Assembly (NCBI RefSeq): GCF_039889165.1
Contig: NZ_JAYMYY010000003.1
Location: 124,001-188,000 of the forward strand
Reading direction: 5' to 3'
Length of the DNA stretch: 64,000 bases
Source: Pseudocitrobacter cyperus
Lineage (GTDB): Bacteria; Pseudomonadota; Gammaproteobacteria; Enterobacterales; Enterobacteriaceae
The notes under the pieces were generated by a model. It was not told the origin of the DNA and did not search any database. It saw nothing but the letters and a program-made list of their open reading frames with translations. Positions 51,907 through 61,192 of this stretch are shown piece by piece; the first letter of the stretch is position 1, and every line of letters begins with the position of its first letter. Position numbers and translations under genes: made by a program.

Positions 51907-53169
51907 ATGCCACGCCCGCTTAACAGTACCGACACCGATTTGACCGCAGAAAACCTGCTGCGCCTGCCTGCTGAATTTGGCTGCCCGGTTTGGGTTTATG
52001 ACGCGCAGATTATTCGCCAGCAGATTGCCAAATTGAGCCAGTTTGATGTGGTGCGTTTCGCCCAGAAGGCGTGCTCTAACACGCATATTCTGCGTTTGAT
52101 GCGTGAACAGGGCGTTAAGGTTGATTCGGTGTCATTAGGTGAGATTGAGCGCGCGCTGGTGGCGGGGTATCAACCGGGTGAGCATTCCGACGATATCGTT
52201 TTCACTGCGGATATGATCGATGAAGCTACGCTTGCGCGTGTGCATGAACTGAAGATCCCGGTTAACGCGGGTTCCGTTGATATGCTGGCGCAACTGGGTG
52301 AGGTATCGCCTGGTCATCGCGTGTGGCTGCGTGTCAATCCGGGCTTTGGTCACGGCCATAGCCAGAAAACCAATACCGGTGGCGAAAACAGTAAACACGG
52401 GATCTGGTACAGCGATCTGCCTGCCGCGCTGGAGGTCATTCAGCGTTATCAGCTCAAGTTGGTGGGGATTCACATGCATATCGGTTCCGGTGTGGACTAT
52501 GCCCACCTGGAGCAGGTATGCGGCGCGATGGTGCGTCAGGTTGTTGAATTTGGTCAGGATCTGGAGGCGATCTCCGCGGGCGGTGGGCTGTCTATTCCCT
52601 ATCGTGAAGGCGAAGAAGCGATCAACACCGATCACTATTACGGCCTGTGGAATGGTGCGCGTGACCAGATTGCGAAGCATTTGGGGCATCCGGTGAAACT
52701 GGAACTCGAACCGGGCCGTTTCCTGGTGGCGGAGTCCGGCGTGCTGGTAGCGCAGGTGCGCAGCGTGAAAGCGATGGGCAGTCGTCACTTCGTGCTGATC
52801 GACGCCGGGTTTAACGATTTAATGCGTCCGGCGATGTACGGCAGCTACCACCACATTTCAGCGCTGGCGGCCGACGGGCGTGATTTGTCACAGGCACCGC
52901 TGATTGAAACGGTGGTGGCCGGGCCGCTGTGTGAATCAGGGGATGTGTTTACCCAACAGGAAGGTGGCAAAGTGGAAACGCGCGCGCTTCCTGCGGTGAA
53001 GCCGGGCGATTATTTAGTGCTGCACGATACGGGCGCATACGGGGCGTCAATGTCATCGAACTACAACAGTCGCCCGCTGCTGCCGGAAGTGCTGTTTGAT
53101 AAGGGGGCAGCGCGTTTAATTCGCCGCCGCCAGACCATTCAGGAATTGCTGGCGCTGGAACTGTCGTAA
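51907..53169 (+). CDS. lysA: diaminopimelate decarboxylase LysA
   Basis: A 420-residue PLP enzyme of fold III that removes CO2 from meso-diaminopimelate to make L-lysine. The PLP lysine is K54 in FAQKACSN; HMHIGSGVD, the glycine-rich SAGGGLS and GPLCESGDVF, with the second-subunit Cys, are all present. It matches E. coli LysA in length. CCCGGAG precedes the ATG. Its last 31 bp overlap the 3' end of the convergent LacI-type gene. Confidence 0.96.
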   Translation: MPRPLNSTDTDLTAENLLRLPAEFGCPVWVYDAQIIRQQIAKLSQFDVVRFAQKACSNTHILRLMREQGVKVDSVSLGEIERALVAGYQPGEHSDDIVFTADMIDEATLARVHELKIPVNAGSVDMLAQLGEVSPGHRVWLRVNPGFGHGHSQKTNTGGENSKHGIWYSDLPAALEVIQRYQLKLVGIHMHIGSGVDYAHLEQVCGAMVRQVVEFGQDLEAISAGGGLSIPYREGEEAINTDHYYGLWNGARDQIAKHLGHPVKLELEPGRFLVAESGVLVAQVRSVKAMGSRHFVLIDAGFNDLMRPAMYGSYHHISALAADGRDLSQAPLIETVVAGPLCESGDVFTQQEGGKVETRALPAVKPGDYLVLHDTGAYGASMSSNYNSRPLLPEVLFDKGAARLIRRRQTIQELLALELS

Positions 53170-54170
53170 AACGGCCCCGCAGCGACCGTGTCGCGCAACA
53201 CCAGCGTGCCGGTAAACGGCGGGATGGTTTCAATCGGCTCGTCGTTGGCGAGCCTGATGGCCTGATCGATAGCCGTGACGATCATGTTATCGATGGGAAG
53301 ATAGACGGTTGAAAGCCCGGGTTCGAGCCATTTCGCGCTCGGCGCGTCATCGAAGCCAAACAGCGAAATATCCTGCGGAATATGCAGCCCCGCCTGGTGT
53401 AACGCTTTGGACGCGCCCAGCGCCATATCATCATTACAGGCAAACAGCGCACTGAATGTCACCTTTTCGGCCAGCAGCTCGTTGCATTTTTCATACCCGC
53501 AGGTCATCCCTGCATCGCCATATTTCACCTTCGCGGGATCCCATGCAATGCCATGTTTCTCCAGCGCATTGCGATAGCCTTCTAAACGCGCTTTCCCGGT
53601 GGGGGTGTGAATAGGAACGGTGAGACAGGCGATATCCCGATGGCCCTGGGAAATCAGGTATTCCACTGCCTGAAACGCGGCATCCTGCTGTTCGAAAAAG
53701 ACGCAGCGCTCGCGCGCCTGGCTGACGTCGCGGTTGATCACCACCAGCGGCATGGGAATGGAATCGATGAGCGACATGATGGTTTCTTCGCTCATAAAAC
53801 GAGTGTAGAGCACAATCGCATCGCACTGGCGATCCGCCAGCATCTGCACCGCCTGCTTTTCTCGCTCTGGCTCGTCGTGCCCGTCGGCGACAATCAACTG
53901 CTTGCCCCACACTTCCGTCTGGCGTGATGCCTGCTGTAACAGGCGGCCAAAATAGAAGCCGTCAAAAGTGGAGACAATCAGCCCAATGCTGTTGCTGGTG
54001 CGGTTTGCCAGCGAGCGCGCCAGAAAATTTGGCCGGTAGCCCAGCTCTTCCATTGCTTTGAACACCTGTTGACGGGTGCTCTCTTTTACCTGACCTGTGC
54101 CGTTCAAGACGCGGGAAACCGTTGCTTTCGAAACGCCAGCGCGAATTGAGACATCCAGCATTGTTGTCAT
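53139..54170 (-). CDS. LacI-family regulator, AscG-like
   Basis: A 343-residue LacI/GalR repressor with the N-terminal helix-turn-helix (TMLDVSIRAGVSKATVSRVL) and a periplasmic-binding-like sugar domain (SALFACNDDMALGASKALH, DISLFGFDD). It is closer to AscG than to the adjacent GalR. No sugar operon lies beside it, so the target is unknown. The 3' end overlaps lysA tail to tail by 31 bp. Confidence 0.87.
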   Translation of the reverse strand: MTTMLDVSIRAGVSKATVSRVLNGTGQVKESTRQQVFKAMEELGYRPNFLARSLANRTSNSIGLIVSTFDGFYFGRLLQQASRQTEVWGKQLIVADGHDEPEREKQAVQMLADRQCDAIVLYTRFMSEETIMSLIDSIPMPLVVINRDVSQARERCVFFEQQDAAFQAVEYLISQGHRDIACLTVPIHTPTGKARLEGYRNALEKHGIAWDPAKVKYGDAGMTCGYEKCNELLAEKVTFSALFACNDDMALGASKALHQAGLHIPQDISLFGFDDAPSAKWLEPGLSTVYLPIDNMIVTAIDQAIRLANDEPIETIPPFTGTLVLRDTVAAGPFYDSSSASNS

Positions 54171-54319
54171 TGTCTGTTCCTGATGCCACGTGATTTCCGC
54201 AGTTTATCACAGACATTCAGGGGCATATGCCTTGAGAACGCGGCAAATAACTATCGGGATCACGGTTTTTGAAGCGAAGTGCATGAACAGCGAGGCGGTT
54301 GAGCACACGTATTGCCGTC

Positions 54320-54805
54320 TCACTCTCTGTGCGTCTCTTCCCACACCAGGCGTTGACAGTCTCCGAGATCCCGAACATAAAAATACCTTAGGGCTTCTGT
54401 TTCGCATGCTCTGTAGGGGGAGAATACATCCAGCCAGATGGTGACGAGCAGACAAAGGAATTGAGTAAGAAATATGAATATGATTAAAACTAAAGTAATG
54501 AAATTCATGATAAAGTCTATTTTTCTTAGGGTCTTACCTTTCTTAAAAAAAGAAAGCCCTATGCTTATCATGGCAAATAAAAAAATGGGAATGCCTAGAG
54601 GAAGAACTATTTGATAACCGTTGAAGTAAATAATCTGTCCATAGTGAAAGATAGATGTAAACTGATATATGGCCATATCTTCAACTGTTGATTTTATAAA
54701 CCATATTGCCAATATAATTACAAAAACTCCAGAGAATGGTATCTTTATTTTGTCCCAGAATGAAATGATTGTGTTTTTAATTTTGTTTTTTATCTTTTGT
54801 GACAT
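54320..54805 (-). CDS. polytopic membrane protein, probable effector immunity
   Basis: A 161-residue protein with four hydrophobic segments (IPFSGVFVIILAIWF, IYFNGYQIVLPLGIPIFLFA, FIMNFITLVLIIFIFL and neighbours) and a charged C-terminus with two cysteines. It may belong to the DUF1240-like group, though that is uncertain. It begins 5 bp after the end of the putative effector gene downstream of hcp. Small polytopic immunity proteins typically protect against pore-forming toxins, so this is the probable immunity factor. The frame is intact. AT content is higher than in the backbone genes. Confidence 0.65.
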   Translation of the reverse strand: MSQKIKNKIKNTIISFWDKIKIPFSGVFVIILAIWFIKSTVEDMAIYQFTSIFHYGQIIYFNGYQIVLPLGIPIFLFAMISIGLSFFKKGKTLRKIDFIMNFITLVLIIFIFLTQFLCLLVTIWLDVFSPYRACETEALRYFYVRDLGDCQRLVWEETHRE

Positions 54806-54810
54806 TCTTA

Positions 54811-55680
54811 CTAGTTCCTGACCTGATAAAGAAAGTAGTTTTCATGACCAAAGTGTTCTCTATGCCAATACTGATTTCGAGACTGTTCGATAAACGCATC
54901 TTTGATGATGCTTTTTAATTTTACGGATGCCCCTAAACTACAATCCAGTTTGTTAAGTTTTGCATTTGCTATTATATTAAACGACAAGATTAGTCCTGTG
55001 GTTATAATTATTGATAGTGGTGATAAAATTAATAGGTTCCAAACGATAAGTGTTGCCAGACTGGAAACTACCAGCTTGGCAGCATCCATTGCTATATCCC
55101 CTAAAAAATCAATCAGATTATATTCTGACTTTAGTATTAACTCAACTCCCCGCCATGCCAGTGAAAATTAGATACAAAATTTGGCACCATTAATAATCGC
55201 TGATTGTATGCCTCTCCTACCAATCCCCAGTTCCAGCATCTGGAGATTATTTGCCCGGTAACGTGTACTGTTAAGTATTCTGCGCAGGCCGGAATAGCCG
55301 CTGATTTTAATATATTCAACCCCATTAACCCGGTACGGTGTAGCCTTGATGAAGAGAGCTCTAAGATTAAGACAAATTTTATTTGTATCTCGCCAGGTCA
55401 TGAGTAATGTTGTGTTTCGCAAGCCATTCCAGGCATCTTTAATATTACCCGCTCCCATTCGATATGACATAAAATCATCGGTGTATCCAATTAAATCATT
55501 TACAACGCCCTGAGCTTCATCAATAGTCAGCAACAGAAAGTATTGTGTATTATTTTCCATCATCTCTTCCAGCAGTGGAAGAGATTGTAAGAATGCGTGT
55601 TCGGGGTAGAGGCTATTGATCTGTTGCCGTCCAGATAATATATCGCCTAAATAGTCCCCCATACTATCATTTCTAAGCAT
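54811..55680 (-). pseudogene. putative T6SS effector broken by in-frame TAA
   Basis: Two open frames (55680-55168, 170 codons; and 55089-54811, 92 codons) lie in the same reading frame, separated only by one TAA at 55170-55168 and 26 open codons (FSLAWRGVELILKSEYNLID and on). Together they make a 289-codon gene. The N-terminal part is mostly soluble (ISGYSGLRRILNSTRYR). The C-terminal part has two strong hydrophobic stretches (VVSSLATLIVWNLLILS, IIITTGLILSFNIIA), as in membrane-inserting toxins. The ATG at 55680 has GGAG 7 bp upstream. It follows hcp directly, so it is likely an Hcp-delivered effector now inactive. No named family is certain. Confidence 0.7.
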
Positions 55681-55714
55681 TTACTCACTCCATGTGGTAA
55701 TCCATATCCAGATA

Positions 55715-56194
55715 TTAAAGAATACGATCTTGCCAAAAACTAAAGGCACAGGTGCCGGCAATATTGTGGTCCCAGTTGATAGATTCGTAGGAAAAAGCGA
55801 CTTTCTCCTGCATTTCACCCTCCGGTTCAAGAATGCAGTGTGGAATAACAAAGTCTATGTTGGTTAGATGGGCCTTGGTGAGTTTTATTTGATAACAACG
55901 TTCATTACGTCCTTCAGGAGAGGTGCGATAGATATCAAATTCGCATTCTAAAGTTTCGTTATCAGAAATCGCTTTACCTAACAATGGAGATGACTTATCG
56001 AGAGGCTTCACTATAATCACCTCGTGGTGATTGACGTTTTGTATCCTGCTTATTGAATGGGAAAGTGCGTAAACAAGTATTTGATCTCTATGGCTGACTT
56101 GTGCCTTATTTCCCACTGATTCTAAGGAAGAGCATCCTGCAGATATAAGTCCCTGAGTTTCACCTTTAAGGGTGAGATAAACAACGTTAGCCAT
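55715..56194 (-). CDS. hcp: orphan Hcp-family T6SS protein
   Basis: A 159-residue protein of the Hcp tube family: MANVVYLTLKGETQGLISAG is the usual N-terminal strand, and HHEVIIVKPLDKSSPLLGKA, CYQIKLTKAHLTNIDF and the closing NIAGTCAFSFWQDR fit the beta-barrel. It is the normal length, without a fused toxin domain. No other T6SS gene is in the window, so it must use a secretion machine encoded elsewhere. It is followed by the broken effector and immunity genes. GGAGG lies 10 bp before the ATG. Confidence 0.88.
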   Translation of the reverse strand: MANVVYLTLKGETQGLISAGCSSLESVGNKAQVSHRDQILVYALSHSISRIQNVNHHEVIIVKPLDKSSPLLGKAISDNETLECEFDIYRTSPEGRNERCYQIKLTKAHLTNIDFVIPHCILEPEGEMQEKVAFSYESINWDHNIAGTCAFSFWQDRIL

Positions 56195-56364
56195 GATGCT
56201 GAAGCCTCCTTAACAAAAAAATTCATTTATTATTTCCATAAAAACTAAAACTAAATGAGAGGCAATGCATAAACAGGATTTTTTAGGAAAAGCGCCCGGG
56301 CTAGTTGGCGTTGCGGCGGTTTGAGAGAGTTAATATGAGTTACACGTTGAACAACAGAAGAATA

Positions 56365-56392
56365 AGACGGGCGCGCGCAGCGCTACCCGTCT
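56365..56392 (-). terminator. hairpin after galR
   Basis: AGACGGG (56365-56371) pairs with CCCGTCT (56386-56392). On the minus strand a T-rich stretch (TTATTCTTCT) follows. It is just after the galR stop at 56399. Confidence 0.65.
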
Positions 56393-56398
56393 GAACAC

Positions 56399-57415
56399 CT
56401 AGGCCTTATCCCCTTCCGCAGGCGCTGAAACCGAATGGCGGCGTACCAGCGTAGGGCTAAACAGATGCGTCACATCAGGCAGGGGGCGATTTTCCGCCAG
56501 CGCCAGCGCCAGTTCAGCCGCCTGTGTCGCCATGGTGACAATGGGGTAGCGGATGGTCGTCAGGCGTGGGCGGACGTAGCGCGACACCAGCACGTCATCA
56601 AATCCAATCAGTGAAATCTCTTGTGGAACGTCGATGCCGTTATCATTCAGTACACCCATGGCGCCTGCCGCCATCGAGTCGTTATAGCAGGCCACGGCGG
56701 TAAAGTGCTTCCCTCGACCCAGCAGTTCCGTCATCGCCTGTTCGCCGCCGCTTTCGTCGGGTTCAGCGAAGGTCACTAGCCTGTCATGACAAGGCAACCC
56801 GTTCTCTTTTAGCGCGTCGTAATATCCCTGCAAGCGGTCTTCCGCATCGGAAATGGCGTGGTTCGAGCAGATATAGCCAATCCTGGTATGTCCCTGTTGA
56901 ATCAAATGGCGGGTGGCGAGCCATGCGCCGTAACGGTCATCCAGCGCCACGCAGCGTTTTTCAAACCCCGGTAAGATACGGTTGATCAGCACCATGCCGG
57001 GCATCTGCTTCATTAACCCGATAAGCTCTTCATCGGGGATCATTTTGGCGTGAACCACCAGCGCTGCACAGCGGTGGCGAATGAGCTGTTCAATCGCCTG
57101 ACGCTCTTTTAATTCATTGTGATAGCCGTTACCGATCAGCAAAAAGTTGCCCGTGTGGTATGCCACCTGTTCCACGGCTTTTACCATTGCGCCGAAGAAA
57201 GGATCGGATACATCTCCGACGACCAGGCCGACGGTTTCCGTGGACTGTTGCGCGAGGGCGCGTGCGTTGGCATTCGGATGATAATTGAGCGTTTCCATGG
57301 CCGAAAAAACCGACTGACGTGAGGCATCGCTGGCTTTCGGGGAGTTGTTGATTACGCGGGAGACGGTGGCGACAGAGACGCCAGCCAGTCGAGCCACATC
57401 TTTGATAGTCGCCAT
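56399..57415 (-). CDS. galR: galactose repressor GalR
   Basis: A 338-residue LacI-family repressor, beginning ATIKDVARLAGVSVATVSRV as in E. coli GalR and very similar all along (GLVVGDVSDPFFGAMVKAVE, DRYGAWLATRHL). It represses gal genes and is released by galactose. The C-terminus is a few residues shorter than the 343 of E. coli. It is divergent from the omr sRNA. Confidence 0.95.
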   Translation of the reverse strand: MATIKDVARLAGVSVATVSRVINNSPKASDASRQSVFSAMETLNYHPNANARALAQQSTETVGLVVGDVSDPFFGAMVKAVEQVAYHTGNFLLIGNGYHNELKERQAIEQLIRHRCAALVVHAKMIPDEELIGLMKQMPGMVLINRILPGFEKRCVALDDRYGAWLATRHLIQQGHTRIGYICSNHAISDAEDRLQGYYDALKENGLPCHDRLVTFAEPDESGGEQAMTELLGRGKHFTAVACYNDSMAAGAMGVLNDNGIDVPQEISLIGFDDVLVSRYVRPRLTTIRYPIVTMATQAAELALALAENRPLPDVTHLFSPTLVRRHSVSAPAEGDKA

Positions 57416-57558
57416 ACACTGCCTTAATTGATGGGTAAACGGTTACACACCTGTAGTGTTACGGAAATTACGCGCAGGTTCAAGGTTGGGATCGTTTTCC
57501 TGTGCATCCGCCCTGCATCGTTAAGCGTGCTATCGGCAGATAATTCGAAAAAAACGAA

Positions 57559-57582
57559 TACAAACTTTTGCTTACACTTTGC
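57559..57582 (+). promoter_or_regulatory. OmpR-like site upstream of omr
   Basis: CAAACTTTTGCTTACACTTTG carries the TTACAC-type half-site typical of OmpR boxes, about 60-80 bp before the sRNA start. OmrA/OmrB synthesis is OmpR dependent in E. coli; binding here is inferred. Confidence 0.45.
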
Positions 57583-57641
57583 GAAGGGCTGTTGCGGTTC
57601 TCCGCTGGAGAAACGCCTTGTGGGATTGTTACTCTGGTTAT

Positions 57642-57726
57642 CCCAGAGGTATTGATAGGTGAAGTCCTCCGCAAGGTGGACTGACTTGAATTACACCAAC
57701 CTGCGCAGATGCGCAGGTTTTTTTTT
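57642..57726 (+). ncRNA. omrB: OmrB-like Hfq-dependent sRNA
   Basis: About 85 nt between galR and aas, the place of omrA-omrB in E. coli. The 5' seed CCCAGAGGTATTGATAGGTG matches OmrB, and the 3' end is the stem CCTGCGCAGATGCGCAGG followed by nine T (57718-57726). In E. coli these RNAs repress outer-membrane proteins such as CirA, FepA, OmpT and the regulator CsgD. Only one copy is present here instead of a tandem pair. Confidence 0.9.
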
Positions 57727-57809
57727 GTCAAAAAATCGGGGTTTGCTGCTTTTCCGCTGTTTTCTCATGTACCCTGCTTGCAGAGAAAACTTTGGCAAAA
57801 GGAGTTGGT

Positions 57810-59969
57810 ATGCTTATTGGCTTTTTCCGGCAGCTTTTTAAGGTTCTGTTTCGGGTCAGGATGACTGGCGACACAGCGGCGTTAACGCAATCGAAGGTGC
57901 TGATTACCCCAAACCATGTTTCATTTATTGACGGCATACTGCTGGCGCTGTTCCTGCCTGTGCGCCCGGTATTTGCGGTCTACTCTTCGATTTCGCAAAA
58001 ATGGTTTATGCGCTGGCTGGCGCCACTCATCGACTTTGTGCCTCTCGACCCCACCAAACCCATGTCTATCAAGCACCTGGTGCGCCTGATTGAGCAGGGG
58101 CGTCCGGTGGTCATTTTCCCGGAAGGGCGCATTTCTGTCTCTGGTTCGCTGATGAAAATCTACGACGGCGCCGCTTTTGTCGCGGCAAAATCGGGCGCGA
58201 CCATTATCCCGGTACGCATTGAAGGCGCAGAACTCACCTACTTCAGTCGCCTGAAAGGGCTGGTAAAACAGCGTCTCTTCCCGCAGATCCAGCTGCATCT
58301 TCTGCCGCCTACGCGCATCGACATGCCGGATGCGCCGCGCGCGCGCGATCGCCGCAAAATTGCCGGTGAGATGCTACATCAAATTATGATGGAAGCGCGG
58401 ATGGCGGTGCGCCCGCGTGAAACGTTGTTTGAATCACTGATTAACGCGCAATACCGTTACGGCGCGAAAAAACCGTGTGTGGAAGACATTAATTTCCAGC
58501 CCGATAGCTATCGCAAACTGATGACTAAAACCCTGTTTGTGGCGCGTATCCTTGAGAAATACACCCAAAAAGGCGATCGCATCGGCCTGATGCTGCCCAA
58601 CGCGGGGATCAGCGCAGCGGTTATCTTCGGCGCGATTGCGCGCGGGCGTATTCCGGCGATGATGAACTATACCGCTGGCGTGAAGGGGCTCTCCAGTGCG
58701 ATTACAGCGGCTGAACTGAAGACGATTTTCACCTCGCGCACCTTCCTTGATAAGGGCAAACTCTGGCATCTCACCGAACAGTTAACCCAGGTACGCTGGG
58801 TGTTCCTCGAAGATTTAAAAGGCGATGTGACGACTGGCGATAAGCTGTGGATCTTCTCGCGCCTGTTGCTGCCGCGCCTGGCGCAGGTGGCGCAAAAACC
58901 GGAAGACCCGGCGATTATTCTCTTTACCTCGGGTTCTGAGGGGAACCCGAAAGGCGTGGTACACAGCCATAAAAGTATTCTGGCGAACGTCGAGCAGATT
59001 AAAACCATCGCTGACTTTACCGCCAACGATCGCTTTATGTCGGCGCTGCCGCTGTTCCACTCCTTCGGCCTGACGGTTGGGCTGTTTACGCCACTGCTGA
59101 CCGGGGCGGAAGTATTCCTTTATCCAAGTCCGCTGCACTACCGCATCGTGCCGGAACTGGTTTATGACCGGAACTGCACCGTACTGTTCGGCACGTCGAC
59201 TTTCCTCGGGCACTATGCGCGATTCGCTAACCCGTATGATTTTTACCGTTTGCGCTACGTGGTGGCGGGAGCGGAAAAACTCCAGCAAAGCACCAAAGAG
59301 ATATGGCAGGACAAATTCGGCCTGCGCATTCTGGAAGGCTATGGCGTAACAGAATGTGCGCCAGTGGTCTCCATTAACGTGCCGATGGCGGCGAAGCCGG
59401 GCACGGTGGGTCGTATCCTGCCGGGAATGGACGCGCGTTTACTGGCGATACCGGGGATTGATAAAGGCGGACGCCTGCAACTGAAGGGGCCGAATATCAT
59501 GACCGGCTACCTGCGCGTGGAAAATCCAGGCGTACTGGAGAAACCGAGCGCAGAAAACCAACACGGCGAGCTGGAAGAGGGCTGGTACGACACGGGTGAT
59601 ATTGTCGCCTTTGACGAGCAGGGCTTTGTGCAAATTCAGGGCCGCGCCAAACGCTTCGCTAAAATTGCGGGTGAAATGGTGTCGCTGGAGATGGTCGAAC
59701 AGGTGGCGCTGGCGGTCTCGCCGGAGAAAATGCATGCCACGGCCGTGAAAACGGATGCCAGTAAAGGGGAGGCGCTGGTGCTGTTTACCACCGATAATGA
59801 GCTTACCCGCGACAAACTGTTGCAGTACGCACGGGCTCATGGCGTACCGGAGCTGGCGGTGCCACGTGATATTCGCTGGCTGAAACAGATGCCGCTGCTG
59901 GGTAGCGGCAAGCCAGATTTTGTCACGCTCAAAGGTATGGTTGAAGAGGCAGAACAGCATAATGAGTGA
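57810..59969 (+). CDS. aas: bifunctional 2-acyl-GPE acyltransferase / acyl-ACP synthetase Aas
   Basis: A 719-residue two-domain protein, exactly the E. coli length. The N-terminal acyltransferase has NHVSFIDG (H36, D41) and FPEGRIS; the C-terminal acyl-ACP synthetase has LFTSGSEGNPKG. It re-acylates lysophosphatidylethanolamine at the inner membrane. ATG at 57810 is chosen because AAGGAG lies 6 bp upstream and the protein then begins MLIGFFRQ, like E. coli MLFSFFRN. It overlaps lplT by 8 bp. Confidence 0.96.
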   Translation: MLIGFFRQLFKVLFRVRMTGDTAALTQSKVLITPNHVSFIDGILLALFLPVRPVFAVYSSISQKWFMRWLAPLIDFVPLDPTKPMSIKHLVRLIEQGRPVVIFPEGRISVSGSLMKIYDGAAFVAAKSGATIIPVRIEGAELTYFSRLKGLVKQRLFPQIQLHLLPPTRIDMPDAPRARDRRKIAGEMLHQIMMEARMAVRPRETLFESLINAQYRYGAKKPCVEDINFQPDSYRKLMTKTLFVARILEKYTQKGDRIGLMLPNAGISAAVIFGAIARGRIPAMMNYTAGVKGLSSAITAAELKTIFTSRTFLDKGKLWHLTEQLTQVRWVFLEDLKGDVTTGDKLWIFSRLLLPRLAQVAQKPEDPAIILFTSGSEGNPKGVVHSHKSILANVEQIKTIADFTANDRFMSALPLFHSFGLTVGLFTPLLTGAEVFLYPSPLHYRIVPELVYDRNCTVLFGTSTFLGHYARFANPYDFYRLRYVVAGAEKLQQSTKEIWQDKFGLRILEGYGVTECAPVVSINVPMAAKPGTVGRILPGMDARLLAIPGIDKGGRLQLKGPNIMTGYLRVENPGVLEKPSAENQHGELEEGWYDTGDIVAFDEQGFVQIQGRAKRFAKIAGEMVSLEMVEQVALAVSPEKMHATAVKTDASKGEALVLFTTDNELTRDKLLQYARAHGVPELAVPRDIRWLKQMPLLGSGKPDFVTLKGMVEEAEQHNE

Positions 59970-61155
59970 GTCAGTACACACTAACACCTCCATATGGTCG
60001 AAAGGCATGATGGCGGTGATTGCCGCCCAGTTCCTCTCGGCGTTCGGGGATAACGCATTGCTGTTTGCCACCCTGGCGCTGATGAAGCAGCAGTTTTACC
60101 CAGACTGGAGCCAGCCTGTCTTACAGATGGTGTTTGTGGGCGCTTACATTCTTTTTGCGCCGTTTGTGGGCCAGATTGCGGACAGTTTTGCTAAAGGCCG
60201 CGTCATGATGATGACTAACGGTCTGAAGCTTATTGGAGCGGCCAGTATTTGCCTGGGTGTGAATCCATTTATTGGTTATCTGCTTGTGGGGATTGGCGCG
60301 GCGGGTTATTCCCCGGCGAAATACGGCATTCTTGGCGAGCTGACCACCGGGGATAAGCTGGTGAAAGCCAACGGCCTGATGGAGGCCTCGACTATTGCCG
60401 CGATCCTGATTGGCTCGGTGGCGGGCGGCGTGCTGGCCGACTGGCACGTGATTGCGGCGCTGTCTGCCTGTGCGCTGGCTTATGGCGGCGCGGTGGTGGC
60501 GAACCTGTTTATTCCGAAGCTTGCGGCGGCGCGTCCGGGGCAGTCGTGGCGTTTTCGCCCAATGACTCGCAGCTTCTTCAGCGCCTGCCAATCCCTGTGG
60601 CGTAACGGTGAGTCGCGTTTCTCCTTACTGGGTACCAGCCTGTTCTGGGGGGCTGGCGTCACGTTGCGCTTCCTGCTGGTGCTGTGGGTTCCGGTGGCGC
60701 TTGGCATTACTGATAACGCCACGCCGACTTATCTCAATGCGATGGTTGCCGTCGGGATTGTGGTCGGTGCCGGGGCGGCGGCAAAACTGGTTACGTTGAA
60801 AACCGTTGCCCGCTGTATGCCTGCGGGGGTGTTGATTGGCGTTGTGGTGGCAATTTTTGCCCTGCAACACGCGATTCTGCCAGCCTATGGATTACTGTTT
60901 ATCATCGGGATTTGCGGTGGTTTCTTTGTGGTTCCGCTGAACGCGTTATTACAGGATATCGGTAAACACACGGTTGGCGCGGGGAACGCGATTGCAGTGC
61001 AAAACCTCGGCGAAAACAGTGCGATGTTGATTATGCTCGCGCTCTATTCCCTGGCGGTGATGGTCGGTATTCCGGTGGTTGGCGTGGGCATTGGTTTTGG
61101 CGTATTGTTTGCGCTGGCGATTATCGGCCTGTGGCTGTGGGGGCACCGGCGGTAA
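59962..61155 (+). CDS. lplT: lysophospholipid flippase LplT
   Basis: A 397-residue MFS-type membrane protein with about twelve hydrophobic segments, the same length as E. coli LplT, beginning MSESVHTNTSIWSKGMMAVI. It flips lysophospholipids inward so Aas can re-acylate them. The start overlaps the aas stop, so the pair is translated together. A strong hairpin follows. Confidence 0.95.
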   Translation: MSESVHTNTSIWSKGMMAVIAAQFLSAFGDNALLFATLALMKQQFYPDWSQPVLQMVFVGAYILFAPFVGQIADSFAKGRVMMMTNGLKLIGAASICLGVNPFIGYLLVGIGAAGYSPAKYGILGELTTGDKLVKANGLMEASTIAAILIGSVAGGVLADWHVIAALSACALAYGGAVVANLFIPKLAAARPGQSWRFRPMTRSFFSACQSLWRNGESRFSLLGTSLFWGAGVTLRFLLVLWVPVALGITDNATPTYLNAMVAVGIVVGAGAAAKLVTLKTVARCMPAGVLIGVVVAIFALQHAILPAYGLLFIIGICGGFFVVPLNALLQDIGKHTVGAGNAIAVQNLGENSAMLIMLALYSLAVMVGIPVVGVGIGFGVLFALAIIGLWLWGHRR

Positions 61156-61163
61156 GCATGAAT

Positions 61164-61186
61164 CGGGTGGCGTTTAACGCCACCCG
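61164..61186. terminator. shared hairpin between lplT and DUF4139 gene
   Basis: CGGGTGGCGTT (61164-61174) pairs perfectly with AACGCCACCCG (61176-61186). It lies between the two convergent stops and could serve both, though T-runs are short. Confidence 0.65.
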
Positions 61187-61192
61187 CTGAGT

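Noticed and set aside
54811..55089. Separate 92-residue membrane protein gene
   Set aside because: The frame is continuous with the preceding 170-codon frame apart from one TAA, so it is the tail of the same broken gene rather than an independent gene.
57428..57655. 75-codon plus-strand frame between galR and aas
   Set aside because: It overlaps the OmrB-like sRNA promoter and 5' end and has no coding support.
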